DNA of 6,310 bases from an uncultured Rickettsiales bacterium (GCA_937927795.1 CALBSF010000077.1:1-6310), one strand, 5' to 3'. Positions 1 to 6,310 are shown, counted from the first letter of the stretch. The notes: a model not told the origin generated them from the letters alone. Program-made: numbers and translations.

Positions 1-983
1 CTTAGAACTTGAGCTCCCGCCTCATTGTGAGCGCCATCGATTATGATTTTACTTTTGGAATTTTTAAGGATTTTATTTAGATTATTTTTAACTTCTTCTA
101 ATCTACTTGGCCAAAAAACTTCTTTTATGGCTTGTTTAATTTTTTCAGTTTTGAATTGAAAATTTGAATTAGGGATTGCCAAAATTGCGGCAATTGCAGT
201 AGCAAAATTAATATATTGATGATCTCCAATTAGTGCTGGTTTGGGTAAGTTTTTTATGATTTGATCTTCAAATTTTAAATCAAATTCACCGCTTTCTTTA
301 TTAATTTTTATTGAAAAATCTTCATCATAAAAATAGCTTTTTATTTTTTGATCATCGCTTAAAATTTTAATAATTTTTTTAGCATTATCCATCTGCTGCG
401 AAACGATCAATGGCGTGTTTTTGCGCATGATCATTGCTTTTTCTAAGGCGATTCTTTCAATTGAATTTCCTAAATATTCGGTGTGATCAAATGAAATTGG
501 CATGATTAAAGTTGCTAATTTATTTTCAATTATATTGGTGGCATCAATTCTTCCGCCCATTCCACATTCAACGATAATAACATCCGCCGGGGTTTTAAAA
601 AATGCTAAAAATGCGCCAATTGTAAAACTTTCCATAAAAGTTAATGGCGTTTGATCTGCAGCGATTCTTACTTCTTCCATTACTTCAAATAGAAAATTAT
701 CAGAAATTTTTTCCCCATTTAAAACTATTCTCTCATTGCAGTGATGAAGATGGGGCGAGGTGTAAATGTGGGTTTTATAGCCGTTTAATAAAAAAATTTT
801 CGCAATTAAAGAAACGGCTGAGCCCTTGCCATTAGTGCCAGTAACATGAATTATTGGCGGTAATTTTTGATGAATATTTCCTAATTTTTCAAGCACAACT
901 TGCATTCTTTCAAAGACAGTTTCATAATCGATTTTACGATTTCCTAAAGTGCTGGGAATTGGCCAATGAGGGAGATAAACCAC
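1..983 (-). CDS. folC: Folylpolyglutamate synthase / dihydrofolate synthase (C-terminus off window)
   Basis: This cytoplasmic Mur-ligase-family enzyme adds glutamate to dihydropteroate and/or tetrahydrofolate using ATP. The frame is open without a stop from 983 to the window edge, giving 327 codons; full FolC proteins are usually about 420-430 residues, so roughly the last 100 are missing. Visible motifs are an N-terminal LPHWPIP, the P-loop TGTNGKGS at residues 48-55, ECGMGGRIDATN at 139-150, FDHTEYLG near 165-172, and DGAHNEAG at 316-323, the start of the C-terminal domain. The start is inferred as GTG at 983-981, because the preceding in-frame codon is TAA (986-984) and the first in-frame ATG (residue 27) lies inside conserved sequence. 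No clear Shine-Dalgarno is seen. The gene diverges from cinA, with only 2 bp between start codons, so its promoter should lie inside cinA. Whether it has one or both FolC activities cannot be read from the sequence. Confidence 0.95.
   Translation of the reverse strand, partial: MVYLPHWPIPSTLGNRKIDYETVFERMQVVLEKLGNIHQKLPPIIHVTGTNGKGSAVSLIAKIFLLNGYKTHIYTSPHLHHCNERIVLNGEKISDNFLFEVMEEVRIAADQTPLTFMESFTIGAFLAFFKTPADVIIVECGMGGRIDATNIIENKLATLIMPISFDHTEYLGNSIERIALEKAMIMRKNTPLIVSQQMDNAKKIIKILSDDQKIKSYFYDEDFSIKINKESGEFDLKFEDQIIKNLPKPALIGDHQYINFATAIAAILAIPNSNFQFKTEKIKQAIKEVFWPSRLEEVKNNLNKILKNSKSKIIIDGAHNEAGAQVL
900..928 (+). promoter_or_regulatory. Candidate sigma-70-type promoter for cinA, inside folC
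   Basis: TTGCAT (900-905) and CATAAT (923-928) are separated by exactly 17 bp. The -10 box matches the consensus at five of six positions, and the -35 box mainly in its TTG. The expected transcript would start near 935, leaving a leader of about 50 bases before the cinA ATG. In AT-rich DNA such matches are common by chance, so support comes mainly from the position: cinA has no other upstream non-coding DNA. Confidence 0.35.
968..974 (+). promoter_or_regulatory. Ribosome binding site of cinA
   Basis: GAGGGAG is a purine-rich Shine-Dalgarno-like stretch 11 bases upstream of the ATG at 986. It favours that ATG over the longer in-frame option starting at 854. It lies antisense to the first codons of folC, so this segment both encodes FolC residues near the N-terminus and positions ribosomes for cinA on the opposite strand. 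Confidence 0.6.
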
Positions 984-985
984 TT

Positions 986-1480
986 ATGTTTGATTTAGAA
1001 TTAAAAAAAAGGTCAGCTAAAATTATTGAAATTTTAAAAGAAAAGCAAATTAAAATTGCTGTTGCTGAAAGTTGCAGTGGCGGCTTGCTATCTGCTTTAA
1101 TTACTGAAATTGCTGGCGCTTCAGAGGTTTTTGATCGCGGATTTATAACTTATTCAAATCAATCAAAAATTGATTTGCTTGGGGTAAAAAAAGAGACTTT
1201 AGATTCTTTTGGCGCGGTAAGTAGTGAAGTTGCGCTGCAAATGGCTCAAGGGGCGATTAATAATTCTTTAGCTAAAATTTCAGTGTCGATAACTGGAATT
1301 GCTGGGCCAGATGGTGGCAGTAATGAAAAGCCAGTTGGTTTAGTTTTTATTGCAATTGGAAGTAAAAATTGCGCGTGTAAGAAGTTTCAATTTTCTGGAA
1401 ATAGAGATAAAATAAGGCTTTCATCTGTTGCCGCTGCTTTAGAAATGTTGCAAAACGAGGCTTCCCTTGCCGATTTTTAA
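986..1480 (+). CDS. pncC: Nicotinamide-nucleotide amidohydrolase (CinA C-terminal domain family, PncC-like)
   Basis: The predicted enzyme deamidates nicotinamide mononucleotide to nicotinate mononucleotide plus ammonia, recycling NMN into NAD synthesis in the cytoplasm. The 164-residue product matches the stand-alone CinA C-terminal domain in length (E. coli PncC is about 165). Motifs are AESCSGG at 27-33, RGFITYSN at 51-58, GAVSSEV at 76-82, and the signature SITGIAGPDGGS at 101-112 followed by EKPVG at 114-118. There is no N-terminal MoaB/MogA-like domain as in full-length CinA, and no room for one. The ATG at 986 was chosen because family similarity begins there and GAGGGAG precedes it; the in-frame extension back to 854 only overlaps folC and has no CinA-like content. 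The 3' end overlaps thiD by 42 bp on the opposite strand. It is often annotated simply as cinA or 'CinA family protein'. Confidence 0.93.
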   Translation: MFDLELKKRSAKIIEILKEKQIKIAVAESCSGGLLSALITEIAGASEVFDRGFITYSNQSKIDLLGVKKETLDSFGAVSSEVALQMAQGAINNSLAKISVSITGIAGPDGGSNEKPVGLVFIAIGSKNCACKKFQFSGNRDKIRLSSVAAALEMLQNEASLADF

Positions 1481-2233
1481 GTGTTTTTTAATTGCTAAAT
1501 AAACATATTGATTTGCTTTTTGAACTGCTTTTTTTAGCGGTATTTTTTTTGCGATATTACACGCAATTGCGCAAGATAGGGTGCAGCCGGTGCCGTGGAA
1601 ATTTTTTTTGTTTATTTTATTATTACTGATGATGTGAAAATTACTTTCTTCATCAAGTAAAATATTGTGAATTTTTTGATCTTTTAAATTTAAATGTCCG
1701 CCTTTTATTAAAATATTTTTCGCTCCTAGATCCTTTAATATCAAGGCTGCTTTTTTCATGTCAGCTAAGTTTTTGATTTTCATTTTTGCCAAAACTTCCG
1801 CTTCATCGATGTTTGGAGTTATAAGATAAGATCCTTTGATTAGCCTTGATTTTAAAGACTCTATGGCATTTGCTTCTAGCAATAAATCACCAGATGTTGC
1901 AACCATTACAGTATCAAGAATTACGGGAATATTTTTGGCTTTCTTTTTTAATATATCAGCTACGCACTCAATAATATCAGCATTTGAGAGCATGCCAATT
2001 TTTATTGCATCAAATTTTATATCATCCAAAACCGCTTCAATTTGTTTTTTTAAAAACTCAATTGGTGGGTTAAAAATAGCGCAAACGCTTTGGGTATTTT
2101 GTGCGGTAAGGCAGGTTATTGCAGCTGATGCATAAACTTTATGGGCGCTGGCGGTTTTTATATCAGCTTGAATTCCCGCGCCACCACTGGGGTCAGAGCC
2201 TGCAATAATAAGAATTTTTGGATTACAATTCAT
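1439..2233 (-). CDS. thiD: Hydroxymethylpyrimidine / phosphomethylpyrimidine kinase
   Basis: ThiD is a cytoplasmic ribokinase-family enzyme that phosphorylates HMP and then HMP-phosphate to HMP-diphosphate, the pyrimidine half of thiamine. The 264-residue product is normal length (about 260-270). It shows the N-terminal IAGSDPSGGAGIQAD (10-24), KIGML (78-82), VMVATSGD (109-116), LITPNIDEAEVL (137-148), IKGGH (176-180), and the C-terminal anion-hole and catalytic-base motif HGTGCTLS (213-220) with Cys217. DTVMV (107-111) replaces the more usual DPVMV. The ATG at 2233 overlaps the end of pyrC by 11 bp, suggesting translational coupling; no strong Shine-Dalgarno precedes it. No thiC or thiE is in view, so the kinase may serve either de novo synthesis or salvage of the pyrimidine. 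The end overlaps cinA. Pyridoxal kinase (PdxK-like) members of the family are an alternative, but the motifs fit ThiD better. Confidence 0.95.
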   Translation of the reverse strand: MNCNPKILIIAGSDPSGGAGIQADIKTASAHKVYASAAITCLTAQNTQSVCAIFNPPIEFLKKQIEAVLDDIKFDAIKIGMLSNADIIECVADILKKKAKNIPVILDTVMVATSGDLLLEANAIESLKSRLIKGSYLITPNIDEAEVLAKMKIKNLADMKKAALILKDLGAKNILIKGGHLNLKDQKIHNILLDEESNFHIISNNKINKKNFHGTGCTLSCAIACNIAKKIPLKKAVQKANQYVYLAIKKHLKIGKGSLVLQHF

Positions 2234-3596
2234 ACACTATTTTGCCGCCAACTATTGTCATAATTGCTTTTCCTTTTACTTTAAATCCATTGAAAGGAGA
2301 ATTTTTTGATTTGCTGTAAAAATCTTGTGGATTAATTTCCCATTCTTTATCTAGGTCAATTAAGGTTAGATCAGCTCTAGCTCCTTTTTTAATTTCTCCG
2401 CCATCAAAATTAATTATTTTTGCGGCATTGCAGGTCATCTTAGCTAGTAAATCTTTTAGTGATAAAATTTTATCATGATAAAGGCTTAAACTTAAAGTTA
2501 GCATGGTTTCAACGCCAACAATTCCAAATGAAGCTTCTTCAAGAGGTTTTTCTTTTGAAGCGATGTCGTGAGGGGCGTGGTCGGTTGAAATTGCATCAAT
2601 TATTCCTGATTTTAGGCCTTCAATTATGGCTAAGCGGTCAGATTGGCTACGAAGTGGCGGGTTCATTTTAGCGTTAGTTCCTGATCTTAAAACTTCTTCA
2701 TCAGTTAATAAAAAATGATGTGGACAGGCTTCAACTGTAACATTTAAGCCTTTTTCTTTTGCTTTTTTTACCGCTTCCAGTGCTTCTTTTGTGGAAACAT
2801 GAAGCAAGTGATAGCGGCCACCAACGCTTTCAAGAATTGAAATATCTCTTTCTACAATAACGCTTTCAGAAATATTTGGAATTCCTCTAACATTTAATTC
2901 TAAAGAAACTCTTCCTTCATTGATGCAGCCTTTGTTAGTAAGGTTTAAATCTTCGGCATGCTGAGCAATTACTACATTAAGATTTTTGGAATATTCGAAT
3001 GCTCTACGCATCACATTAGCATTCATTACAGGAAGACCATCATCGGTAAATCCAACTGCGCCAGCTGCTCTAAGGCTGTGCATGTCGGCTAGTTCTTCAC
3101 CTTTCATTCCTTTGGTAATGCAACCATAGGCTAGAACATTGCAATAAGCGGTTTCTTGAGCTTTTAATCTTAAATAGTCGAAAGTTAAAGTTGAATCAAG
3201 GGTAGGTGAGGTGTTGGGCTGGCAAACAACTGTAGTAATTCCGCCTGCAACCGCTGATTTTGAGCCGCTATTTAAATCTTCTTTGTGAGTTTGCCCGGGG
3301 TCACGAAAATGAACTTGAATATCAATTAATCCTGGAGATAAAACATGACCCTTACAATCAATGATTTGAGCATCTGGTGCATCTATTTTTTGACCAAAAT
3401 CTGCAATTTTATTGCCAATTGTTAATAATTCACCAATTGCATCATATCCAGATTTGGGATCAATTATTCTGGCGTTAGTGTAAAGAATTTTTTGATTTTC
3501 TGCAATTTTTTCTTTATATGGTAAATTGAATTTTGGCATGTTTTTAGTATTTTTGTTATCGAAACTTGTTGAGAAACGCAAATTAACTACTCCCAC
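2223..3596 (-). CDS. pyrC: Dihydroorotase, class I (amidohydrolase superfamily)
   Basis: The enzyme interconverts carbamoyl-aspartate and dihydroorotate, the third step of de novo UMP synthesis. Numbering from the GTG at 3596 (457 residues), motifs are NARIIDPKSG (41-50), the metal-site segment DIQVHFRDPG (92-101), AGGITTV (117-123), FTDDG (183-187) with the likely bridging Asp, QHAED (212-216), LLHVST (264-269), HHFLLT (293-298), KMNPPLR (310-316), and STDHAPHD (337-344) with the catalytic Asp339. Gln94 stands where most dihydroorotases have the first His of HxH; the other ligands look intact. The start is uncertain. GTG 3596 has AGGAA 7 bases upstream, TTG 3581 has GGGAG 8 bases upstream, and ATG 3539 (residue 20) lacks a clear site but gives a more typical N-terminus. 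The gene follows guaA almost directly. The C-terminal SKNSPF and IVGGKIVY resemble alphaproteobacterial dihydroorotase-like proteins, some of which are non-catalytic. Confidence 0.9.
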   Translation of the reverse strand: MGVVNLRFSTSFDNKNTKNMPKFNLPYKEKIAENQKILYTNARIIDPKSGYDAIGELLTIGNKIADFGQKIDAPDAQIIDCKGHVLSPGLIDIQVHFRDPGQTHKEDLNSGSKSAVAGGITTVVCQPNTSPTLDSTLTFDYLRLKAQETAYCNVLAYGCITKGMKGEELADMHSLRAAGAVGFTDDGLPVMNANVMRRAFEYSKNLNVVIAQHAEDLNLTNKGCINEGRVSLELNVRGIPNISESVIVERDISILESVGGRYHLLHVSTKEALEAVKKAKEKGLNVTVEACPHHFLLTDEEVLRSGTNAKMNPPLRSQSDRLAIIEGLKSGIIDAISTDHAPHDIASKEKPLEEASFGIVGVETMLTLSLSLYHDKILSLKDLLAKMTCNAAKIINFDGGEIKKGARADLTLIDLDKEWEINPQDFYSKSKNSPFNGFKVKGKAIMTIVGGKIVYEL

Positions 3597-5125
3597 TCAA
3601 TAGTTCCTGGTGGTTTGGAAGTGTAGTCATAGACTACGCGATTTATTCCTTTTACTTCATTAATTATGCGACTTGTAACTTTACATAAGAATTCTGATTC
3701 AAAATGGTAAACATCTGCGGTCATGCCGTCAATTGATGTTACTGCTCTTAGTGCTAAAACATTTTCGTAAGTTCTGCCGTCACCCATTACGCCTACGGTT
3801 TTTACGGGTAGTAGCACTGAAAATGCTTGCCAAATTTTATCGTAAAGACCAGCTTTTTTTATTTCTTCAATATAGATTGCGTCAGCATCTTGCAGAACTT
3901 TTATTTTTTCTTTGGTGATGTCGCCAATTATTCTAATTGCAAGGCCGGGGCCTGGAAATGGATGGCGGTTTACTACGAAATCTGGCAGGCCAAGTTCTTT
4001 TCCTAATTTTCTAACCTCATCTTTAAATAGCATTCTAACTGGCTCGAGCAGTTTTAATTTCATATCTTTTGGCAATCCACCAACATTATGATGTGATTTA
4101 ATGGTTTGGCTAACCCCGTTATTTGGATGGGAAGATTCAATGACATCTGGATAAAGAGTTCCTTGAGCTAAAAATTCAGCATCTTTTATTTTTGATGATT
4201 CTGCGTCAAAAACTTCAATAAAAGTTTTGCCAATTATTTTGCGTTTTTGTTCTGGATCACTTACGTCAGAAAGCTTTGATAAGAATAATTCTCTAGAATC
4301 TGAGTAAATAAAATTAATATCAAAATTTTCAGAAAAAACTTTTTTTACTTCTTCAGCTTCATTTTTTCGAAGTAGGCCGTGATCAACAAATATACAGGTT
4401 AATTGTTTGCCAATTGCTTGGCTGATTAAAGCTGCAACTACTGAAGAATCAACGCCGCCGCTAAGGCCGCAGATAACTTGTTTTTCACCAACCAATTTTT
4501 TGATTGCCAAAATTTCTTCTTTTTTAAAATCGCCCATTGTCCAGTTTGGCTGGCACCCAGCAATATCCATGACGAAGTTTTTTATCATGGTTTTTCCTTC
4601 CTTAGTATGTTCTACTTCTGGATGGAATTGCACTGCGTATATTTTTTTATCTTCGTTGGAAATGGCAGCAAACTGCGAATTATCAGAAGTAGCAATGGTT
4701 TTAAAGCCGCTAGGAATTTTTTCTACTTTATCGCCGTGACTCATCCAAACGGTATTTTTTTTGGTAAGATCTTTTGCAAATGGTGAGTCGCTTATGATAT
4801 CAATATCGGCTCTTCCAAATTCTCTTTCTTTAGCCTCTCCCACCTTTCCTTCGAGTAAATGACAAATTAATTGCTGTCCATAACAAATTCCTAAAATCGG
4901 TAGTCCTAAATCAAAAATCTTTTTATCCACTGTTGGAGCGCCTTCTTCATATACTGAGCAAGGGCCTCCAGATAGAATTATAGCTTTTGGATTTATTGCT
5001 AAAATTTCTTCAAATTTAATGTCGTGATTTTTGATTTCTGAGTAAACATTTAATTCACGAATTCTGCGGGCGATAAGCTGAGTTACTTGGCTGCCAAAGT
5101 CGATGATAAGAATTTTATCGGTCAT
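3587..5125 (-). CDS. guaA: GMP synthase (glutamine-hydrolysing)
   Basis: GuaA converts XMP to GMP with ATP and glutamine, the last step of de novo GMP synthesis, in the cytoplasm. The 512-residue product has the normal bacterial length and full domain order. The class I glutamine amidotransferase domain (about 1-190) has LSGGPCSVYE (51-60), GICYGQQ (79-85) with nucleophile Cys81, and QFHPEVEHT (166-174) with His168 and Glu170. The ATP pyrophosphatase domain has the P-loop GLSGGVDSS (220-228) and FVDHGLLR (246-253). The dimerisation and XMP-binding domain has RHPFPGPGLA (387-396), VGVMGDGRTYE (444-454), and ends in the conserved KPPGTIEWE. It stops on TAG immediately after that conserved end. 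The ATG at 5125 is 1 bp from the gpsA stop and has no clear Shine-Dalgarno, so it probably depends on operon transcription and coupled translation. No guanine-responsive leader is possible in the 1-bp gap. Confidence 0.98.
   Translation of the reverse strand: MTDKILIIDFGSQVTQLIARRIRELNVYSEIKNHDIKFEEILAINPKAIILSGGPCSVYEEGAPTVDKKIFDLGLPILGICYGQQLICHLLEGKVGEAKEREFGRADIDIISDSPFAKDLTKKNTVWMSHGDKVEKIPSGFKTIATSDNSQFAAISNEDKKIYAVQFHPEVEHTKEGKTMIKNFVMDIAGCQPNWTMGDFKKEEILAIKKLVGEKQVICGLSGGVDSSVVAALISQAIGKQLTCIFVDHGLLRKNEAEEVKKVFSENFDINFIYSDSRELFLSKLSDVSDPEQKRKIIGKTFIEVFDAESSKIKDAEFLAQGTLYPDVIESSHPNNGVSQTIKSHHNVGGLPKDMKLKLLEPVRMLFKDEVRKLGKELGLPDFVVNRHPFPGPGLAIRIIGDITKEKIKVLQDADAIYIEEIKKAGLYDKIWQAFSVLLPVKTVGVMGDGRTYENVLALRAVTSIDGMTADVYHFESEFLCKVTSRIINEVKGINRVVYDYTSKPPGTIEWE
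3590..3608 (-). promoter_or_regulatory. Two alternative ribosome binding sites for pyrC, within the end of guaA
   Basis: AGGAA (3608-3604) lies 7 bases before GTG 3596, and GGGAG (3594-3590) lies 8 bases before TTG 3581. Either would initiate pyrC at or just after the guaA stop (TAG, 3589-3587), as expected for coupled genes. They compete with the SD-less ATG at 3539. Both purine runs also encode the conserved guaA C-terminus, so they could be coincidental. Confidence 0.35.
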
Positions 5126-5126
5126 T

Positions 5127-6107
5127 TTAAAAAATTGCTTTAATTATTAAATTTTTAATTTTGTCAGTATTATAGCTTGAATCTAGTATTTGAGCAATTG
5201 TTTGCGATAAAATCAATTCTATTTTTAGTTTTTTTGCTAAATTGACCATTGATTTTGCAGCAATTGCGCCTTCAAAGGTTTTGTGATTTTCTTTTGATAT
5301 TTCTGCGTAGCCTTTGCCACTTGCAAGCATTGCGCCCAGGGCATTGTTGCGTGATTTAGAGCTGGCGCAGGTTAGAAATATGTCTCCAAAGCAAGCGGGA
5401 GTAGTTAGGTCAGTTTCAATTTTTAAGGCTTCACATAAAAGTAAAATCTCTTCAATTCCTTTATTTACAAGGGCTGCTTTGGTATTTTGTCCTAAATTTA
5501 AGCCATCAATTATTCCGCAGCCTATTGCCATAATATTTTTGATAACGCCGCACACTTCAGCAAAAACAGGGCTTTTTGAATATTTGGCAGAGAAAAAATC
5601 ATTATTTAAAACCCCAATAACTTCATTGGCAAAATCATAATTAGTTGAGGCAATAGTGGTAATGCTTGGGGCTTTATTTGCAATTTCTATAGCAAAATTT
5701 GGACCCTATAAAATTGCCAAATTATTTGATGGAAAAATATTTTCAAAAACTTCACTAAAAAAGCTCAAGCTGTTTGAATCTAAGCCTTTAGAGCAGATCA
5801 CAAAGCCAATTTCATTGCTAATATTTAGCGAAGAAATTTGATTAAAAACTTCAATAACTGCGCTAGAAGGACAGGCAATAAAAACCAAATCACATTCTTT
5901 AATTTTATTTTCAAATCCTTCAATTGCCTTGATATTAGAGCTTAAAACAGCTTGTGGTAAAAATTTTTGATTGGTATTTTTTTGATTAATTTCATCAACA
6001 ATTTCTTTTTTATTTGCTGATAAAAAAACATTATGTAAGTTATTGCAAATAAGGTTTGCAAGTGCGCTTCCACAGGCTCCAGCCCCGATTACTAATATAT
6101 TTTTCAT
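5127..6107 (-). pseudogene. gpsA: Glycerol-3-phosphate dehydrogenase [NAD(P)+], interrupted by one in-frame TAG
   Basis: GpsA reduces dihydroxyacetone phosphate to sn-glycerol-3-phosphate for phospholipid synthesis. The frame from ATG 6107 to TAA 5127 is 327 codons, the usual family length (about 330), with one internal stop, TAG at codon 134 (5708-5706). Upstream are the Rossmann loop GAGACGSALA (8-17), CDLVFIACPS (73-82) and CSKGLDS (109-115). Downstream, in the same frame, come GPNFAIEIA directly after the stop, VCGVIKNIMAIG (185-196) with catalytic Lys190, DGLNLGQN (201-208), FGDIFLTC (240-247) and SRN (252-254). No frameshift or second lesion is present. The stop replaces Ser of the conserved LSGP motif. 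Translation as written gives a 133-residue NAD-binding fragment and an orphan substrate domain. The ATG overlaps the acpS stop (ATGA). It may be a recent nonsense mutation, a sequencing error, or a suppressed amber codon. Confidence 0.88.
5706..5708 (-). other. In-frame TAG inside gpsA (codon 134)
   Basis: The local minus-strand reading is TTG GCA ATT TTA TAG GGT CCA AAT TTT GCT, i.e. L-A-I-L-stop-G-P-N-F-A. GpsA proteins normally have Ser before G-P, and TCG to TAG is a single transition-type difference (C to T on the complementary reading would be G to A; here C to A). TCG is used elsewhere in the window (for example twice in folC), so a one-base origin is plausible. Confidence 0.9.
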
Positions 6108-6310
6108 GATATTTTATCAATTATAACAATTGCAGTTGCCGCGTTTTTATCGTCACTGATTGAAAGATGTATATTAAAATTTTCGCAATTAAAATGTTTT
6201 TTTAAAAAAATTTCTTTGTTGTTCAAAATATTAATTTTTGGCTTACCAAGATCATCATTAATCACTTCTATATCTTTAAAATCAATACCCCTGCCGATTC
6301 CAAGACCAAT
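6104..6310 (-). CDS. acpS: Holo-[acyl-carrier-protein] synthase, C-terminal part
   Basis: AcpS transfers 4'-phosphopantetheine from CoA to the serine of apo-acyl carrier protein, activating it for fatty acid synthesis. Only the last 68 residues are in the window; the frame is open to the right edge at 6310, and the N-terminal metal-binding GxDI motif and the KEA helix lie outside. The visible part starts IGLGIGRGIDFKDIEV, continues NDDLGKPKI, and ends with NIHLSISDDKNAATAIVII, matching the family pattern of G-I...F.DIEV..D..GKP and HLS[IL]S[DH]. The stop is TGA at 6106-6104, overlapping the gpsA ATG as ATGA, which implies translational coupling. It is the first visible gene of the minus-strand operon; the promoter must be further right. 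Identification rests on a fragment, but the motif order is specific. Confidence 0.9.
   Translation of the reverse strand: MGLGIGRGIDFKDIEVINDDLGKPKINILNNKEIFLKKHFNCENFNIHLSISDDKNAATAIVIIDKIS

Noticed and set aside
854..985. In-frame upstream extension of cinA from ATG 854 (44 extra residues)
   Set aside because: It is antisense to well-conserved folC codons, has no CinA-like content, and the ATG at 986 has a Shine-Dalgarno and matches the usual PncC length.
984..1100. folC promoter on the minus strand (TTGCTT with an AT-rich -10 about 17 bp downstream)
   Set aside because: The -10 match is poor and the region is uniformly AT-rich, so it cannot be told from chance.
1440..1500. Intrinsic terminator between cinA and thiD (GGC...GCC followed by a T run near 1459-1476)
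   Set aside because: The stem would be only about 3 bp, too weak to call, and it lies within both coding sequences.
1836..2135. Plus-strand open frame of 99 codons opposite thiD
   Set aside because: It is antisense to conserved ThiD motifs, with no supporting start signal or family resemblance.
2220..2260. TPP riboswitch upstream of thiD
   Set aside because: There is no leader; thiD overlaps the end of pyrC, and the upstream sequence is pyrC coding.
4407..4786. Two overlapping plus-strand open frames (110 and 102 codons) opposite guaA
   Set aside because: They are antisense to highly conserved GuaA segments and overlap each other in different frames, so they are chance openings.
5314..5640. 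Plus-strand open frame of 108 codons opposite gpsA
   Set aside because: It is a mirror of the conserved gpsA C-terminal half; the translation has no recognisable domain and no ribosome binding site is evident.
5556..5708. Frameshift as the cause of the split gpsA
   Set aside because: Reading straight through 5708-5556 in the same frame gives G-P-N-F-A and continuous GpsA sequence into the second half, so only one nonsense codon is needed.

Overview
The window is a densely packed, AT-rich bacterial chromosome segment (about one-third G+C by eye). It carries seven housekeeping genes and essentially no intergenic DNA. Several protein details point to a low-GC alphaproteobacterium, perhaps Rickettsiales- or Holosporales-like or another streamlined lineage. 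These are a FolC beginning LPHWPIP, an AcpS segment GRGIDFKDIEV, and a dihydroorotase of the alphaproteobacterial class I type. The organism keeps guaA, pyrC and thiD, so it retains nucleotide biosynthesis that Rickettsia itself has lost. The taxonomic call is inference, not proof.

Layout: on the minus strand, reading from the right edge leftwards, a probable five-gene operon runs acpS (5' end cut by the window) - gpsA - guaA - pyrC - thiD. Junctions are a 4-bp ATGA overlap (acpS/gpsA), a 1-bp gap (gpsA/guaA), a short overlap or short gap (guaA/pyrC, depending on the pyrC start), and an 11-bp overlap (pyrC/thiD). A stand-alone cinA/pncC gene on the plus strand meets thiD tail to tail with a 42-bp overlap. 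It meets folC head to head, with start codons only 2 bp apart. folC runs leftwards off the window and lacks its C-terminus.

The genes are cofactor, lipid and nucleotide housekeeping functions rather than one pathway: 4'-phosphopantetheine transfer to acyl carrier protein (AcpS), glycerol-3-phosphate for phospholipids (GpsA), GMP synthesis (GuaA), pyrimidine synthesis (PyrC), pyrimidine-phosphate kinase for thiamine (ThiD), NMN deamidation for NAD recycling (PncC/CinA), and folylpolyglutamate synthesis (FolC).

The main anomaly is in gpsA. An otherwise intact, correctly sized reading frame has a single in-frame TAG at codon 134, exactly where the conserved L-S-G-P motif needs Ser. TAG cannot be a generally reassigned codon here, because guaA terminates on TAG directly after its conserved C-terminus. 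A second oddity is a Gln in place of the first His of the metal-binding HxH motif in PyrC. I found no mobile element, CRISPR array, RNA gene, riboswitch or unknown multi-gene system, and no stretch over 300 bases lacks a gene.
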